64,000 nucleotides of DNA from JANRJY01 sp033763735 (GCA_033763735.1 JANRJY010000073.1:56757-120756); one strand, 5' to 3'. Shown: positions 42,209 through 52,244, counted from the first letter of the stretch. Made by a program: numbers and translations. Notes: a model not told the origin generated them from the letters alone.

Positions 42209-44146
42209 CATTGCATTTAAGATGGCCAATAATGCTACTCCTACGTCTGCAAAAACGGCTTCCCACATGGTGGCGATACCGCCAGCTCCCAAGGCTAGTA
42301 CAACTACTTTCACCGCAAAAGCCAAGGTGATATTTTGCAGGACTATTTTCTTGGTTGCCTTGCCTATTTGGATGGCTGTGGCAATTTTGGAAGGCATGTC
42401 GTTTTGAATTACGATGTCAGCTGTTTCTATGGTGGCATCTGAGCCTAATCCGCCCATTGCTATGCCTATGTCCGAAAGGGCTACCACGGGTGCATCGTTT
42501 ACGCCATCGCCCACAAAGGCCACTGGGCTCGTGGTGTTTTTGATTTCTTGCACTTTGGTTACTTTGTCTTCGGGGAGCAAATCGCCATAGGCTTTTGTGA
42601 TTTTCAATTGGCTTGCTACATTATTTACTACTGCCGTTTTATCGCCTGAGAGCATGACGGTTTGGATTCCCAGTTTGGTCAATGTCTCGATGGCCTGTTG
42701 TGCATCTTCTTTGATTTCGTCTGAAATGGTGATGTATCCTGCATAAGTGCCATTAATGGCTACATGGACGATGGTTGCTACGATTTCGCTGGTGTCGGTA
42801 TTAGTCTTTATCGAAAACTTGTCCATGAGCTTTTGATTTCCCGCCAAAACGGCTTTGCCGTTGATGGTTCCTTTCAACCCATGTCCTGCTATTTCTTCTA
42901 CTTGTTCGGGTTGTAGGAGGGCTGTTGATTCTGTCGCATAGCTCACAATGGCTTTGGCTACAGGATGGGTGGAATGATTTTCGAGCGAAGCGAGTAGCTG
43001 AATGAATTCTTGGGCGTTCTCGTATTGGATTTCTGCCTTCTGTACTTTAAACACTCCTTTAGTAAGTGTACCTGTTTTGTCCATGACGACACAACGAACG
43101 GTAGCCATAAGGTCAAGGAACGAAGAACCTTTGAACAAAATGCCGTTTCGTGAACCTGCCCCAATACCTCCAAAATAGCCTAATGGAATGGAAATGACCA
43201 AGGCACATGGGCATGAAATGACCAAGAAAATCAATGCCCTATACAACCAATCATTAAAATTATAAGTGATGAATGATGGGTTATGAATGAGAAATAAGAG
43301 ATAAGGAATTAGAATAATCGCTACCGCCAGAAAGAAAACTATTGGTGTATAGATTCGGGCGAACTTGCGAATGAAGAGTTCTGTGGGTGCTTTTTTGGTG
43401 GTGGCATCCTGAACTAGGTTCAGGATTTTGGATAGTTTGCTATCGGCAAAGGCTGAGGTCACTTTTACTTCGCAAAGCTGGTTTTGGTTTATCATCCCTG
43501 CGAATACCGTTTCTCCTTTTTGCTTGGTGTCGGGCTTACTTTCGCCTGTGAGTGCTGCGGTATTGAAAGAGGCTTGTTGGGTGAGTAGTTCACCATCCAA
43601 GGCTAGTTTGTCTCCTGGGCGGAGTTGGATGATTTCCCCAATGGTAACGGCTTCTGCTTTCTTGGTGATGGTTTTGCCGTCTTGCAAAATGGTGACTTCA
43701 TCGGGGCGTTGGTCTAGCAATGCCTTGATGGAACTTTTGGCTCTGCGGACTGCTGCCCCTTGAAAGAGTTCGCCAATGGCATAGAATAGCATCACTGCAA
43801 CTCCTTCGGGGTATTCGCCAATGAAAAAGGCTCCTAGTGTGGCAATGCCCATGAGTACAAACTCGTTGAAGACATCACCTTTCAAGGTGGTAGTAACCGC
43901 ACTTTTCCAGACTGGCCAGCCTACGGGTAGGTAGGCTACGAGATAGAAGCCTAAACGAAAATAGGGGTGCAAGCTGTCTTTGAGGAAATAGTCCAAGGCT
44001 ATTCCTGTGAGCAATAATACCAAGCTGATACCTGCCGAAATGTATTCACTGTTTTTGATGATCCAGCTTTCGGAGGTCTGCTTTTCGGTGGAGCAACATT
44101 CGTCTTGGTGAGAATGTTCTTCTGAATGATCGTGTGTGTGTGCCAT
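42185..44146 (-). CDS. Heavy-metal P1B-type ATPase (ZntA/CadA-like)
   Basis: A 653-residue protein from the ATG at 44144-44146, where a His-rich start occurs (MAHTHDHSEEHSHQDECC). No ferredoxin-like HMA domain precedes the first membrane helices, so the His/Cys tail may take that role. The core has CPCALV (transmembrane metal site), DKTGTLTKG (phosphorylated Asp), a HP motif (STHPVAKAI) and GDGVNDAP. CPC points to soft or transition metals such as Zn2+, Cd2+ or Pb2+ pumped out of the cytoplasm. It is the last gene of the efflux block. Confidence 0.95.
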   Translation of the reverse strand: MAHTHDHSEEHSHQDECCSTEKQTSESWIIKNSEYISAGISLVLLLTGIALDYFLKDSLHPYFRLGFYLVAYLPVGWPVWKSAVTTTLKGDVFNEFVLMGIATLGAFFIGEYPEGVAVMLFYAIGELFQGAAVRRAKSSIKALLDQRPDEVTILQDGKTITKKAEAVTIGEIIQLRPGDKLALDGELLTQQASFNTAALTGESKPDTKQKGETVFAGMINQNQLCEVKVTSAFADSKLSKILNLVQDATTKKAPTELFIRKFARIYTPIVFFLAVAIILIPYLLFLIHNPSFITYNFNDWLYRALIFLVISCPCALVISIPLGYFGGIGAGSRNGILFKGSSFLDLMATVRCVVMDKTGTLTKGVFKVQKAEIQYENAQEFIQLLASLENHSTHPVAKAIVSYATESTALLQPEQVEEIAGHGLKGTINGKAVLAGNQKLMDKFSIKTNTDTSEIVATIVHVAINGTYAGYITISDEIKEDAQQAIETLTKLGIQTVMLSGDKTAVVNNVASQLKITKAYGDLLPEDKVTKVQEIKNTTSPVAFVGDGVNDAPVVALSDIGIAMGGLGSDATIETADIVIQNDMPSKIATAIQIGKATKKIVLQNITLAFAVKVVVLALGAGGIATMWEAVFADVGVALLAILNAMRVQNFKF

Positions 44147-44175
44147 GATGTTTTTTTTAGTGTTTGAACGTCTAT

Positions 44176-44808
44176 TTATATTTTGTTGAAGTAGGCGAGG
44201 TAGAATGAAATGATACCGAACACTATTAGTACGATACCGCTTACTTTCTTTTCGTGGTGAATGAGCCAATGCGATTTGATGGCTTTAAATCCCATCCAAC
44301 CCGCATAGGTAAAGAGTGTAATTCCTGCTGTGGTGGTGAGGAAATAGACCAACCCGACTAAGGCAATGACTGACCTACTGTTGTAAGTCCCTGCCAATAG
44401 AAAGAAGGATTCCATTTCCAAACAGGGTGAGAGGAACATTGCGACACCGATAGCAAAAACAACTGGCCAACCTTTTTTGGACTGGGTACCGATGTGTTCG
44501 ATATGCTCGTGGGTGTGGTTGATACTGACGTAGACTAATCCTAGCACAATCATTACTACAGGCACTAGCAATTCGGCTATTGTGTGTTGCCTTTGAGATA
44601 AATGAAAGCCTATGTCTGCAATGAACAAACCGATAATCAATGTGCTGAGTGCATGGAGCGAAGCGACTACAAATGTTTTGGTGAGTAGTTCTCTTGCATT
44701 CCACTGATCTGCCCTAGCCACAGCGACTAGGGGCAACCAATGGTTGGGTATCAGCGAATGGATAACGCTGAGAAGGACTGTTCCAAAAAGGAGATTTAGT
44801 AGGTTCAT
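44176..44808 (-). CDS. NicO/RcnA- or UreH-like metal transporter
   Basis: The protein has 210 residues from the ATG at 44806-44808 and about six membrane helices. The opening LLSVIHSLIPNHWLPLVAVARADQW and a His-rich loop (INHTHEHIEHIG) resemble the NicO/RcnA and UreH-like transport families. The loop likely binds metal at the cytoplasmic side. It starts 4 bp after the stop of the frameshifted YnfA gene and is followed, 29 bp on, by the P-type ATPase gene. Substrate (Ni, Co or other) is not decided by the sequence. Confidence 0.75.
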   Translation of the reverse strand: MNLLNLLFGTVLLSVIHSLIPNHWLPLVAVARADQWNARELLTKTFVVASLHALSTLIIGLFIADIGFHLSQRQHTIAELLVPVVMIVLGLVYVSINHTHEHIEHIGTQSKKGWPVVFAIGVAMFLSPCLEMESFFLLAGTYNSRSVIALVGLVYFLTTTAGITLFTYAGWMGFKAIKSHWLIHHEKKVSGIVLIVFGIISFYLAYFNKI

Positions 44809-44812
44809 AATC

Positions 44813-45141
44813 TTAATTCCTTGGCGTGTACATGATGAACAGAATGCCAATCAATACTATTCCCATTCCGATAAGGTCGAACCTGTCGGGTGCAATGTTG
44901 TCAATTTTCCAACCCCAAAGGATGGACATGATGACAAACACGCCTCCGTAGGTGGCATAAGCCTTCCTAAGCTAACAGGTTGATAAGTGGCTACTAATCC
45001 GTAAAGAATGAGTATGAAAAAGCCAAGAGCTCCGTGCCATGCTGGTTTGTTTTCCTTTAACCACAACCAGACCATGTAACCGCCTCCGATTTCGCAGAGG
45101 CCAGCTATTAGAAAGAATAGTATTGATTTTGCAATGTTCAT
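44813..45141 (-). pseudogene. YnfA/UPF0060 family membrane protein, frameshifted
   Basis: The first half reads MNIAKSILFFLIAGLCEIGG ... YGLVATYQPVSLGR, as in the small four-helix YnfA family. It then goes out of frame. Dropping to the next frame gives AYATYGGVFVIMSILWGWKI and DNIAPDRFDLIGMGIVLIGI, the normal second half, ending at a TAA at 44813-44815. A single missing base in GGAAGG-CTTATGCC (near 44967-44976) explains it. In the original frame a 94-residue product with a junk tail is encoded. It could be a real mutation or a sequencing error. Confidence 0.85.
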
Positions 45142-45152
45142 GCCACTCTAGT

Positions 45153-45839
45153 CTATTGTTTGATGCTGGCTATTGCACTGATTGTCAATGCCACTATGAT
45201 TGTATTGAACACAAATGAGATCAAGCTATGCATGAGAACAAACCGCCTTATTGCACGAGAACTTACTACCACATCGGATACCTGAAAAGTCATGCCGATA
45301 ACAAAAGAGAAATAGGCAAAATCTACATAATCGGGCCGTGTATTGGCAGGGAAATCGATGCCACCTATGTTGCTACCTGTATTTAATTCATTGTGGTCAT
45401 GATATAGATGAGCATAACGAATGGTGAAGATGGTATGGAGTAAAATCCATGACACAAAAACAGGAGACAAGGAGATGATTGCGTGAGAGATATTGTCAAG
45501 TGATAATCCGTTCTTGTCTACCAAAAGAATGAATGTGCTGAATACGCTAAAGCAAACTGCCAAAAGCACAATAATGAATATTACTTTAATGCCATCATCT
45601 TGGTCTTTTACCACATAGCATAAACCTTCTGGAGTGGTTGAGCAAAACAACATCCAGTTGAGAATAATCATCCAAAAACAAAATGCATCCCAGGTAAGTA
45701 TTATTAGTAGATGTCTTTCCAGTTGAAAAACTGACAAGATATAATATACGCCTGCAGAAAATAAAACGCTAGAAACCAGTTTTTGAACGCCACTTACTTT
45801 GGTGATTATTTTGGTGTTTGTATTATGTTCTTTTCCCAT
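45153..45839 (-). CDS. DUF1345 membrane protein
   Basis: A 228-residue protein with five or six membrane segments. The DUF1345 pattern is visible in the middle and end: HTIFTIRYAHLYHDHNE, DYVDFAYFSFVIGMTFQVSD and RRFVLMHSLISFVFNTIIVALT. The function of the family is unknown. It sits between the ZIP transporter and the YnfA gene in the metal block, 11 bp before the latter. Confidence 0.85.
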   Translation of the reverse strand: MGKEHNTNTKIITKVSGVQKLVSSVLFSAGVYYILSVFQLERHLLIILTWDAFCFWMIILNWMLFCSTTPEGLCYVVKDQDDGIKVIFIIVLLAVCFSVFSTFILLVDKNGLSLDNISHAIISLSPVFVSWILLHTIFTIRYAHLYHDHNELNTGSNIGGIDFPANTRPDYVDFAYFSFVIGMTFQVSDVVVSSRAIRRFVLMHSLISFVFNTIIVALTISAIASIKQ

Positions 45840-45885
45840 TTTGGTAAAATTCTTTAGCTCGCCTAAGCGATAATTTTATACATAA

Positions 45886-46611
45886 TCATATTATTCCGAT
45901 AATCAAGAAAATGAGATAGCCCAAGAAGAAAACTGCGGTATGGTATGGCTTTTCTTTTTCTTCGTGGGCTTCTACCAATAGTTCTTCCGTTACTAAAAAC
46001 AATAATGCTGCGAGACCAAAGGACAAAACGACTTCTTGCCAAGTGTCGGGCAGATGGTTGAGAAGGGTAGCTCCTAGTATTGCACAAAACATAAAGAGGG
46101 CAGCTAGCAACACGATGATTCTTATGTTTTTGCTGCGTTTTAAGCCATTTGCTTTAAGATTACTAGCAGTTGCCAAACCTAGGGAAAGCAATTCGAAGGT
46201 TAGGGCGATTGCCAAAAGGGTTCCTTGTGCCTGACCTGCTGCAAACCCAATGCCTAATATGAAGCCATCTATTCCCAAATCGACCGCTACGCCCGATACC
46301 ATTCCAAAGGAGAATTTTTTGGGGCTATCGCTCTCTTTTTCTCCTTCATCACGGTCAAGGAGGTGTTTGATGGTCAGCATGGTGACGATTCCCAAACAAA
46401 AGCCCAGTACTATGTACAAAGGTTTGTGGATTTTTATGATATCAGGAATTATCTCTACTGAAATTACGGAGAAGACAACGCCCGCAGCAAAGTGGAGTAT
46501 CACACTTTGCAGGTTTTTACTGGCATCGTAGAAAGAAGCTACTATACCTGCACCAATAGTGACAAAAGTGGGTATCAGTATTAAAGGCAAAATATTTATT
46601 ATCGTTTCCAT
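45886..46611 (-). CDS. ZIP-family metal transporter
   Basis: The 241-residue protein has about eight membrane helices. The ZIP signature helix is recognisable (LQSVILHFAAGVVFSVISVEIIPD, with the His and the acidic residues of the metal site), and a second conserved helix follows an acidic loop (LLDRDEGEKESDSPKK). ZIP proteins usually import Zn or other divalent cations, but GufA-like members in such operons may act in either direction. A terminator separates it from the RND adaptor gene upstream. Confidence 0.85.
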   Translation of the reverse strand: METIINILPLILIPTFVTIGAGIVASFYDASKNLQSVILHFAAGVVFSVISVEIIPDIIKIHKPLYIVLGFCLGIVTMLTIKHLLDRDEGEKESDSPKKFSFGMVSGVAVDLGIDGFILGIGFAAGQAQGTLLAIALTFELLSLGLATASNLKANGLKRSKNIRIIVLLAALFMFCAILGATLLNHLPDTWQEVVLSFGLAALLFLVTEELLVEAHEEKEKPYHTAVFFLGYLIFLIIGII

Positions 46612-46612
46612 C

Positions 46613-46653
46613 TTGATAAAAATTATAGTGAGCCGATATGCAATCGGCTCACT
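46613..46653 (-). terminator. Terminator between the RND efflux genes and the ZIP gene
   Basis: An 11-bp perfect stem AGTGAGCCGAT/ATCGGCTCACT (46627-46637 and 46643-46653) with a 5-nt loop is followed on the minus strand by a T-rich tract (ATAATTTTTATC). Read-through to the ZIP gene at 46611 is possible. Confidence 0.75.
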
Positions 46654-46666
46654 TGGTTCATGTTAC

Positions 46667-47872
46667 TTAATGTGCGTGTCCTTCTTCTTCGCCTACGCCC
46701 ATTTTTGAAAGGATGTCATAAGCTCCTGTGGTTACGATGCCTGCGTTTTTGTCAAAATCGTCCGAAAGCAAGATTTCGGTGAAACCATTGTCGCTAATGC
46801 CTGTGGTCACTTCCAGTTTCTCGAAGTGGTACACGGTTTTGCCGTCTTCTTGTTCCGTGCCTTGGGAAACGAAGATGTAGTTTTTACTGTCTGCCTGTAC
46901 GACTGCTTTGGAAGGAAGTACCCATACGCCTTTGGACTTTGTTTCGATATAGGCTTTGAGGTACATGCCGGGCAATAGATTTGGGTCTTCGTTGTCCAGA
47001 TGGCAATGCACTCGAACGGTTCTGTCTTCGCTGATTTCTTTGCCGATAAGGTAAACCGTAGCGGTGCGTTCTTTGCTTTCGTTGTTGAAATTGAATCGTA
47101 CTTTCTGCCCTACTCTCAGACTGGCTATGTCTTTTTCAAACACGGTGAGTTCGGCATGAAGGTGACGGGTATCTACGAGCTTGCAAATGATGTCGTTTGG
47201 GTTTACATACATTCCGAGGTTTACGTTTACCTGTGTGACGTAGCCACTAATGGGTGCGTAGAGCTTCACTTGTTTGGTGATGCCGTTTTTCTTGATTTGC
47301 TCTGGTGTGATGTTCAACATACTCAGTTTTTGTTCCAGTCCGCTTACTCTTCCTTTGAGCGATTCGTATTCCGAAACTACTTGCTGGTAGGTTTTGGCAG
47401 CATTCACGTTTTCCTTTTGCAGGTCTTCTTGGCGTTTCAATTCCAGCTCCATGAAACTGAGCTTGCTTTGGGCATCGAGGTAATCTTGCTGAAGCTGGAT
47501 GTAATCGGGATGCTCCAGCGTGACCAACACTTGCCCTTTGGTGATTTTCATGCCTTGGAGCAAATCGGTTTGCTTGACCGTGCCCCCATAGGGTATGGAC
47601 ATGGTGAAAAGGTTTTGTGGCGGTACGTCCAACATGCCGTTTACTTTGATGGTACCGCTCATGTTTTTGCTTTCCAGTTTGCCCATTGCAATGGTTGCAT
47701 TTTTAAACTGTGCCTCGGTGAGTTCTACCACGTTTTCTTCGTGGTGTTCGTGCTCTTCTTCTGTTGCTTCTACTTTTTTATCTGTCGCTTTTTCGCTGCC
47801 ACATGAGAGGAAAAGCAAGGACAGGATGCCTATGGCAAGTCCTGTGGTTATATTTTTAAGTGTATTTTTCAT
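46667..47872 (-). CDS. RND efflux periplasmic adaptor (CzcB/CusB-like lipoprotein)
   Basis: The protein has 401 residues from the ATG at 47870-47872, where a lipoprotein signal starts (LAIGILSLLFLSCGSEK). A His/Glu-rich segment (EEEHEHHEENV) follows. The middle is a biotinyl-lipoyl-like hairpin (GTVKQTDLLQGMKITKGQVLVTLEHPDY) with a coiled coil, then a beta-barrel (VRFNFNNESKERTATVYLI). It bridges the inner-membrane pump and the outer-membrane channel. It starts 10 bp after the CzcA-TolC gene and ends at a terminator. Confidence 0.92.
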   Translation of the reverse strand: MKNTLKNITTGLAIGILSLLFLSCGSEKATDKKVEATEEEHEHHEENVVELTEAQFKNATIAMGKLESKNMSGTIKVNGMLDVPPQNLFTMSIPYGGTVKQTDLLQGMKITKGQVLVTLEHPDYIQLQQDYLDAQSKLSFMELELKRQEDLQKENVNAAKTYQQVVSEYESLKGRVSGLEQKLSMLNITPEQIKKNGITKQVKLYAPISGYVTQVNVNLGMYVNPNDIICKLVDTRHLHAELTVFEKDIASLRVGQKVRFNFNNESKERTATVYLIGKEISEDRTVRVHCHLDNEDPNLLPGMYLKAYIETKSKGVWVLPSKAVVQADSKNYIFVSQGTEQEDGKTVYHFEKLEVTTGISDNGFTEILLSDDFDKNAGIVTTGAYDILSKMGVGEEEGHAH

Positions 47873-47882
47873 TTTGTTTCTT

Positions 47883-50800
47883 TTATTGACCAATGATGAA
47901 TTCGATGTTGATAATGGATTGATTGTACTGGCTCAGGATAGCCAAATAATTGGTTTGGATACTCAACGCCCTGCTGAGACCTTGGGAAAACTCGATGTAG
48001 CCGATGTTGCCACTTTGGTAGTTTTTCAAGGCGTTTTTGGTAATGACGTCAGCCGTAGGCAGTGCGTTTTTCTCATAGTAATCCAAGCTGTTTTTGAACT
48101 TCTGGTATTCCTGAAAGGCTTGTGCGTACTGGCCTTGGAGGTTTTTCTGATAGAGTTCAAAACTTGCCTGTGCCGCGTTTTTGTTGGCTTCGTTGGCTTT
48201 GATTCTTGCCAATTGGGGTTTTGCCCAGAGTGGAAAAGAAACGCCTACCATTACCCCTTGAAAACGGTTTGAGCCGTTTGCAATGACTGATGGGTCACGG
48301 TAATTGGGTGTGCCATACAAGGATTGGTTGAAGTAACCCAAGGTGAGGTCTGGCATCAACCGTGCTCGCTCTACGCTCTTTCCTGCTTCCGCCACTTTTA
48401 CCTGTTGCTGAAAATACTGGAGGGCGGGGTTGTTGGCTATGGTAGCGGAATCGCTTGTGATGGCCAGTACCTTTTTGTCCAACACCATGCCCACCGAACT
48501 GACCTCCTCTTGAGTATTTAGTAGGGTTTTCAGTTGGTTTTGGAAAATGAGGATGTCCGCATCGTTTTGGGCTTTGAGGGTACGGACTTCGTACAACTGG
48601 CTCTCGGCTGTGGCTTTTTCCAGTGCATTGCTTTCGCCCGTTCTCAAACGCAATTCGGCTGACTTAAGAAAGGTCACAAAGATGCTGTCTTGTTTTGACA
48701 GGACTTCTAGTTTTGCCTTGGCGTATTGCAGCGAATAATAGGCCGTTTTTACGTTGAACACCAATTCGTTTTCCGTTGCCCGTTTGCTGTATTCCGCACT
48801 TTTGGTGGTGGCATTGTAATACTGTGCCTGCCTGTGCATGGAAGTGGGAAAGGGAATGGTTTGCGAAACGGTGATGTTGTTGTCGCTGTAATAACTGTTG
48901 TACTGCCCGTACATGAGTGTAGCGTTCGTTTTGCCCATGTCTGTTGCCGTACCCTTCAAGGTTTTGTTGTACTCCACGTTGTAGGAGGCTGCCTTTACGC
49001 CACTGTTGTTTTGGATGGCTGTGGTCATTGCTTCCTGCAAGGTGATGGCTTTGGGAGCTTGTGCGTTTGCTTGGTTTTGGTTGAAGATCATCGCAAATCC
49101 AAGTAATGACATGACAGAAATCCCCTTATTTGGTTTTGCCCCTTTTTCAAACCATGTGTACAATACTGGCAATACCATGAGGGTAAGCAGGGTAGCGGAA
49201 AGTAAACCGCCTATGACTACCGTTGCGAGTGGTTTTTGTACTTCTGCCCCTGAACCGTGCGAAAGTGCCATTGGGAGAAAGCCCAAAGAGGCCACGGTAG
49301 CGGTCATCAATACTGGACGTAACCGTATTCCCGTTCCTTTCAGTACGATTTCGTGCAAGTCGGTGAGTCCTTCTTTTTTCAATCGGTTGAACTCTCCAAT
49401 GAGTACGATGCCGTTCAGCACTGCCACGCCAAACAAGGCGATGAAGCCGATACCTGCCGAAATACTGAAAGGCATGTCTCTGAGCCATAAAGCGAACACG
49501 CCCCCAATGGCGGAAAGCGGAATGGCGGAGAAAATAAGAATGGACTGCCTGAACGAAGTGAAGGTAAAGTACAGCAACACGAATATGAGGATAAGTGCCA
49601 CTGGTACGGCAATGGACAAGCGTTGCTTGGCTTCTATCAGGTTTTCGAACTGCCCTCCGTAGGTGACGTAGTAACCGGGAGGGAATTTTATTTCTGATTC
49701 GATTCTTTGTTGAATTTCCTTCACAATGCTTTCCACATCACGCCCTCGCACATTGAACCCGATGGTGAGCCTTCGTTTGGCATCTTCCCTTTGGATTTGG
49801 TTGGGACCAGGTGCGAGACTTACTTCTGCTAATTGGGAAAGTGGAATTTGCTTGCCTTGTGCATTGGTCACGTACAAATTGCTCACGTCTGCCACATCTT
49901 GACGGCTGTTTTTTTCAAGCCTTACGACCAAGTCGAAGCGTTTTTCGCCCTCATATACCAATCCTGCACTTTCTCCCGCAAAGGATGCTCGGATGGCTTG
50001 GTTGATGTCTTCGATACTGACATTGAACTGGTAGAGTTTCTCCCTGTCTATCTTGGCAATAATTTGTGGTAAGCCTGTTACCTGCTCCACATACAAATCT
50101 TGAGCCCCCTCGATAGTGGGTGCGATGGCTGCTATTTTCTTTGACAATGAGGTGAGCATGTCCAAATCTTCGCCAAAAATCTTGATGGCTACATCTTGTC
50201 TCGCCCCTGTCATGAGTTCGTTGAAACGCATTTGGATGGGCTGTTGGAAACCAAAGGAAACGCCTGGTATGGCTTCGAGTTCTTCGGCCATTTTGCTCAC
50301 GAGTTCTTCCCTCGTGCTGGCAGATGTCCATTCCTCTTTGTCTTTGAGTATGATCATCATGTCGCAAGCCTCGATGGGCATAGGATCCGTTGGGATTTCA
50401 CCTGCTCCTATTTTGCAGACTACCTGCTTTACTTCAGGGAATTTTTCCAAGAGGATTTTTTCGGCTTTGGTGGAAGCTTCTACCGTGTGGGAGAGCGAAC
50501 TTCCTGTGAGTACCCGTGTTTCTACCGCAAAGTCGCCTTCTTCCAGATTTGGGATGAACTCACCGCCCATTCGTGTGAACATAAAGATGGACACGCCCAA
50601 TAAAACTACAGAGGATGCTACTACCAGTAATTTCCTTCTTAGTGTGAAGCGTATCACGGGGTCGTAGATTCGGTGAAAGAAGTCCATCATCCTATCCGAG
50701 AAATTACGCTTGTGGGTCACGTTTTTGCTCAGGAACAAAGCGGACATCATCGGTACGTAGGTGAGTGAAAGAATGAATGCACCCAAAATCGCAAAGGCTA

Positions 50801-52238
50801 CTGTTTGTGCCATTGGGCGGAACATTTTACCTTCTACTCCTGCCAATGCCAAGATGGGCAGATACACGATTAGGATGATGATTTCGCCAAAGGCTGCGGA
50901 ACTCCGTATTTGGGAAGCGGACTGGTACACTTCCTCGTCCATTTGTTGCTGTGTAAGCCTATTTGCCTTGGATAAGCCCAAATGATGCATGGTGGCTTCT
51001 ACGATAATCACCGCCCCGTCCACTATCAAACCAAAGTCGATAGCCCCAAGGCTCATGAGGTTGCCCGATACGCCAAAGAGGTTCATGAGGGATACTGCAA
51101 AGAGCATACAAAGCGGAATCATGGAAGCGACTATGAGACCGCCCCGCAGGTTGCCCAGAAACAGCACTAGCACGAATATGACAATGAGTGCGCCCTCAAT
51201 CAGGTTTTTGGAAACCGTGCCGATGGCTCTGCCTACGAGATTGCTTCGGTCGAGAAATGGTTCTATCATGACCCCTTCGGGCAGGGTCTTTTCAATTTGG
51301 GCCATGCGTTCTTTTACGTTGGCGATGACCTTGTTTGAGTTTGCCCCTTTGAGCATCAATACCAATGCCCCTACGACTTCGCCTTTCCCGTTGCGGGTCA
51401 TGGCTCCGTAGCGGTTGGCGTGTCCGAACTGGACGGTGGCTACATCGCGAACCAATATCGGCAAGCCGTTGGCGGTGTTGGCTATCTGTATCTTTTCGAT
51501 GTCTGACAGGTTTCCTATCAAGCCTTCGCTTCGAATGAAATAGGCATTGGGCTTTTTGTCGATGTATGCCCCGCCTGTATTTTGGTTGTTTGCTTCCAAG
51601 GCTTTGAAGATGTCCTGAATACTCAAATTGTAGCTTCGCAGCTTGTCGGTATTGAGGGCTATTTCGTATTGTTTTAGGAAACCACCAAAGCTGCTGACAT
51701 CGGCTACACCTACTGTGCCAAGCAATTGCCTTCGTACTATCCAGTCTTGAATGGAACGAAGTTCCATCGCGGTGTACTTGTCTTCGTACCCGGGCTTTGG
51801 ATGGATGACGTATTGGTAGATTTCTCCTAGACCCGTGGTAACGGGTGCCAGCTCTGGCGAACCCACGCCTTGGGGAATGGTTCGCGTGGCCTCGCTGAGC
51901 CTTTCGCTCACTTGTTGCCTTGCCCAGTAAATATCTACATCGTCATGAAAAACGATGGTGACGACTGAGAGACCAAAACGGGAAATGGAACGAATCTCCG
52001 ATATTTCGGGGATGGTAGCCATGGTCTGCTCCACTGGAAAGGTAATGAGCCTTTCTACTTCCTGTGCTGCCAAGGAGGGCGATTGGGTAATGACTTGTAC
52101 CTGATTGTTGGTGATGTCGGGTACGGCATCTATGGGCAGTTGGGTGGCGGAGTAGAGTCCCCACACGAGCAAGCCCAATGTAAACAAGCCCACTATGAGC
52201 TTGTTCTTTATTGAGAAATGAATGATATTATCCAGCAT
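47883..52238 (-). CDS. CzcA/CusA-family RND metal efflux pump fused to a TolC-like outer-membrane factor
   Basis: The protein has 1451 residues. Residues 1 to about 1035 are a heavy-metal RND pump: LPIDAVPDITNNQVQV, the charged transmembrane motif (GAIDFGLIVDGAVIIVEA) and a second set of twelve helices in all. At about 1035-1060 a retained hydrophobic segment (VMSLLGFAMIFNQNQANAQA) looks like the former signal peptide of the fused partner. About 1060-1451 is an outer-membrane efflux protein (TLQEAMTTAIQNNSGVKA, coiled-coil helices). This is the all-in-one CzcCA arrangement known in Bacteroidota. The substrate may be Co/Zn/Cd or Cu/Ag. Confidence 0.92.
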   Translation of the reverse strand: MLDNIIHFSIKNKLIVGLFTLGLLVWGLYSATQLPIDAVPDITNNQVQVITQSPSLAAQEVERLITFPVEQTMATIPEISEIRSISRFGLSVVTIVFHDDVDIYWARQQVSERLSEATRTIPQGVGSPELAPVTTGLGEIYQYVIHPKPGYEDKYTAMELRSIQDWIVRRQLLGTVGVADVSSFGGFLKQYEIALNTDKLRSYNLSIQDIFKALEANNQNTGGAYIDKKPNAYFIRSEGLIGNLSDIEKIQIANTANGLPILVRDVATVQFGHANRYGAMTRNGKGEVVGALVLMLKGANSNKVIANVKERMAQIEKTLPEGVMIEPFLDRSNLVGRAIGTVSKNLIEGALIVIFVLVLFLGNLRGGLIVASMIPLCMLFAVSLMNLFGVSGNLMSLGAIDFGLIVDGAVIIVEATMHHLGLSKANRLTQQQMDEEVYQSASQIRSSAAFGEIIILIVYLPILALAGVEGKMFRPMAQTVAFAILGAFILSLTYVPMMSALFLSKNVTHKRNFSDRMMDFFHRIYDPVIRFTLRRKLLVVASSVVLLGVSIFMFTRMGGEFIPNLEEGDFAVETRVLTGSSLSHTVEASTKAEKILLEKFPEVKQVVCKIGAGEIPTDPMPIEACDMMIILKDKEEWTSASTREELVSKMAEELEAIPGVSFGFQQPIQMRFNELMTGARQDVAIKIFGEDLDMLTSLSKKIAAIAPTIEGAQDLYVEQVTGLPQIIAKIDREKLYQFNVSIEDINQAIRASFAGESAGLVYEGEKRFDLVVRLEKNSRQDVADVSNLYVTNAQGKQIPLSQLAEVSLAPGPNQIQREDAKRRLTIGFNVRGRDVESIVKEIQQRIESEIKFPPGYYVTYGGQFENLIEAKQRLSIAVPVALILIFVLLYFTFTSFRQSILIFSAIPLSAIGGVFALWLRDMPFSISAGIGFIALFGVAVLNGIVLIGEFNRLKKEGLTDLHEIVLKGTGIRLRPVLMTATVASLGFLPMALSHGSGAEVQKPLATVVIGGLLSATLLTLMVLPVLYTWFEKGAKPNKGISVMSLLGFAMIFNQNQANAQAPKAITLQEAMTTAIQNNSGVKAASYNVEYNKTLKGTATDMGKTNATLMYGQYNSYYSDNNITVSQTIPFPTSMHRQAQYYNATTKSAEYSKRATENELVFNVKTAYYSLQYAKAKLEVLSKQDSIFVTFLKSAELRLRTGESNALEKATAESQLYEVRTLKAQNDADILIFQNQLKTLLNTQEEVSSVGMVLDKKVLAITSDSATIANNPALQYFQQQVKVAEAGKSVERARLMPDLTLGYFNQSLYGTPNYRDPSVIANGSNRFQGVMVGVSFPLWAKPQLARIKANEANKNAAQASFELYQKNLQGQYAQAFQEYQKFKNSLDYYEKNALPTADVITKNALKNYQSGNIGYIEFSQGLSRALSIQTNYLAILSQYNQSIINIEFIIGQ

Positions 52239-52244
52239 GTAAAT

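Noticed and set aside
46259..46611. ZIP transporter as a possible arsenite pump for the ars operon
   Set aside because: Its signature helix is that of ZIP cation transporters, it is 13 kb from the ars operon, and no ArsR-type operator precedes it.
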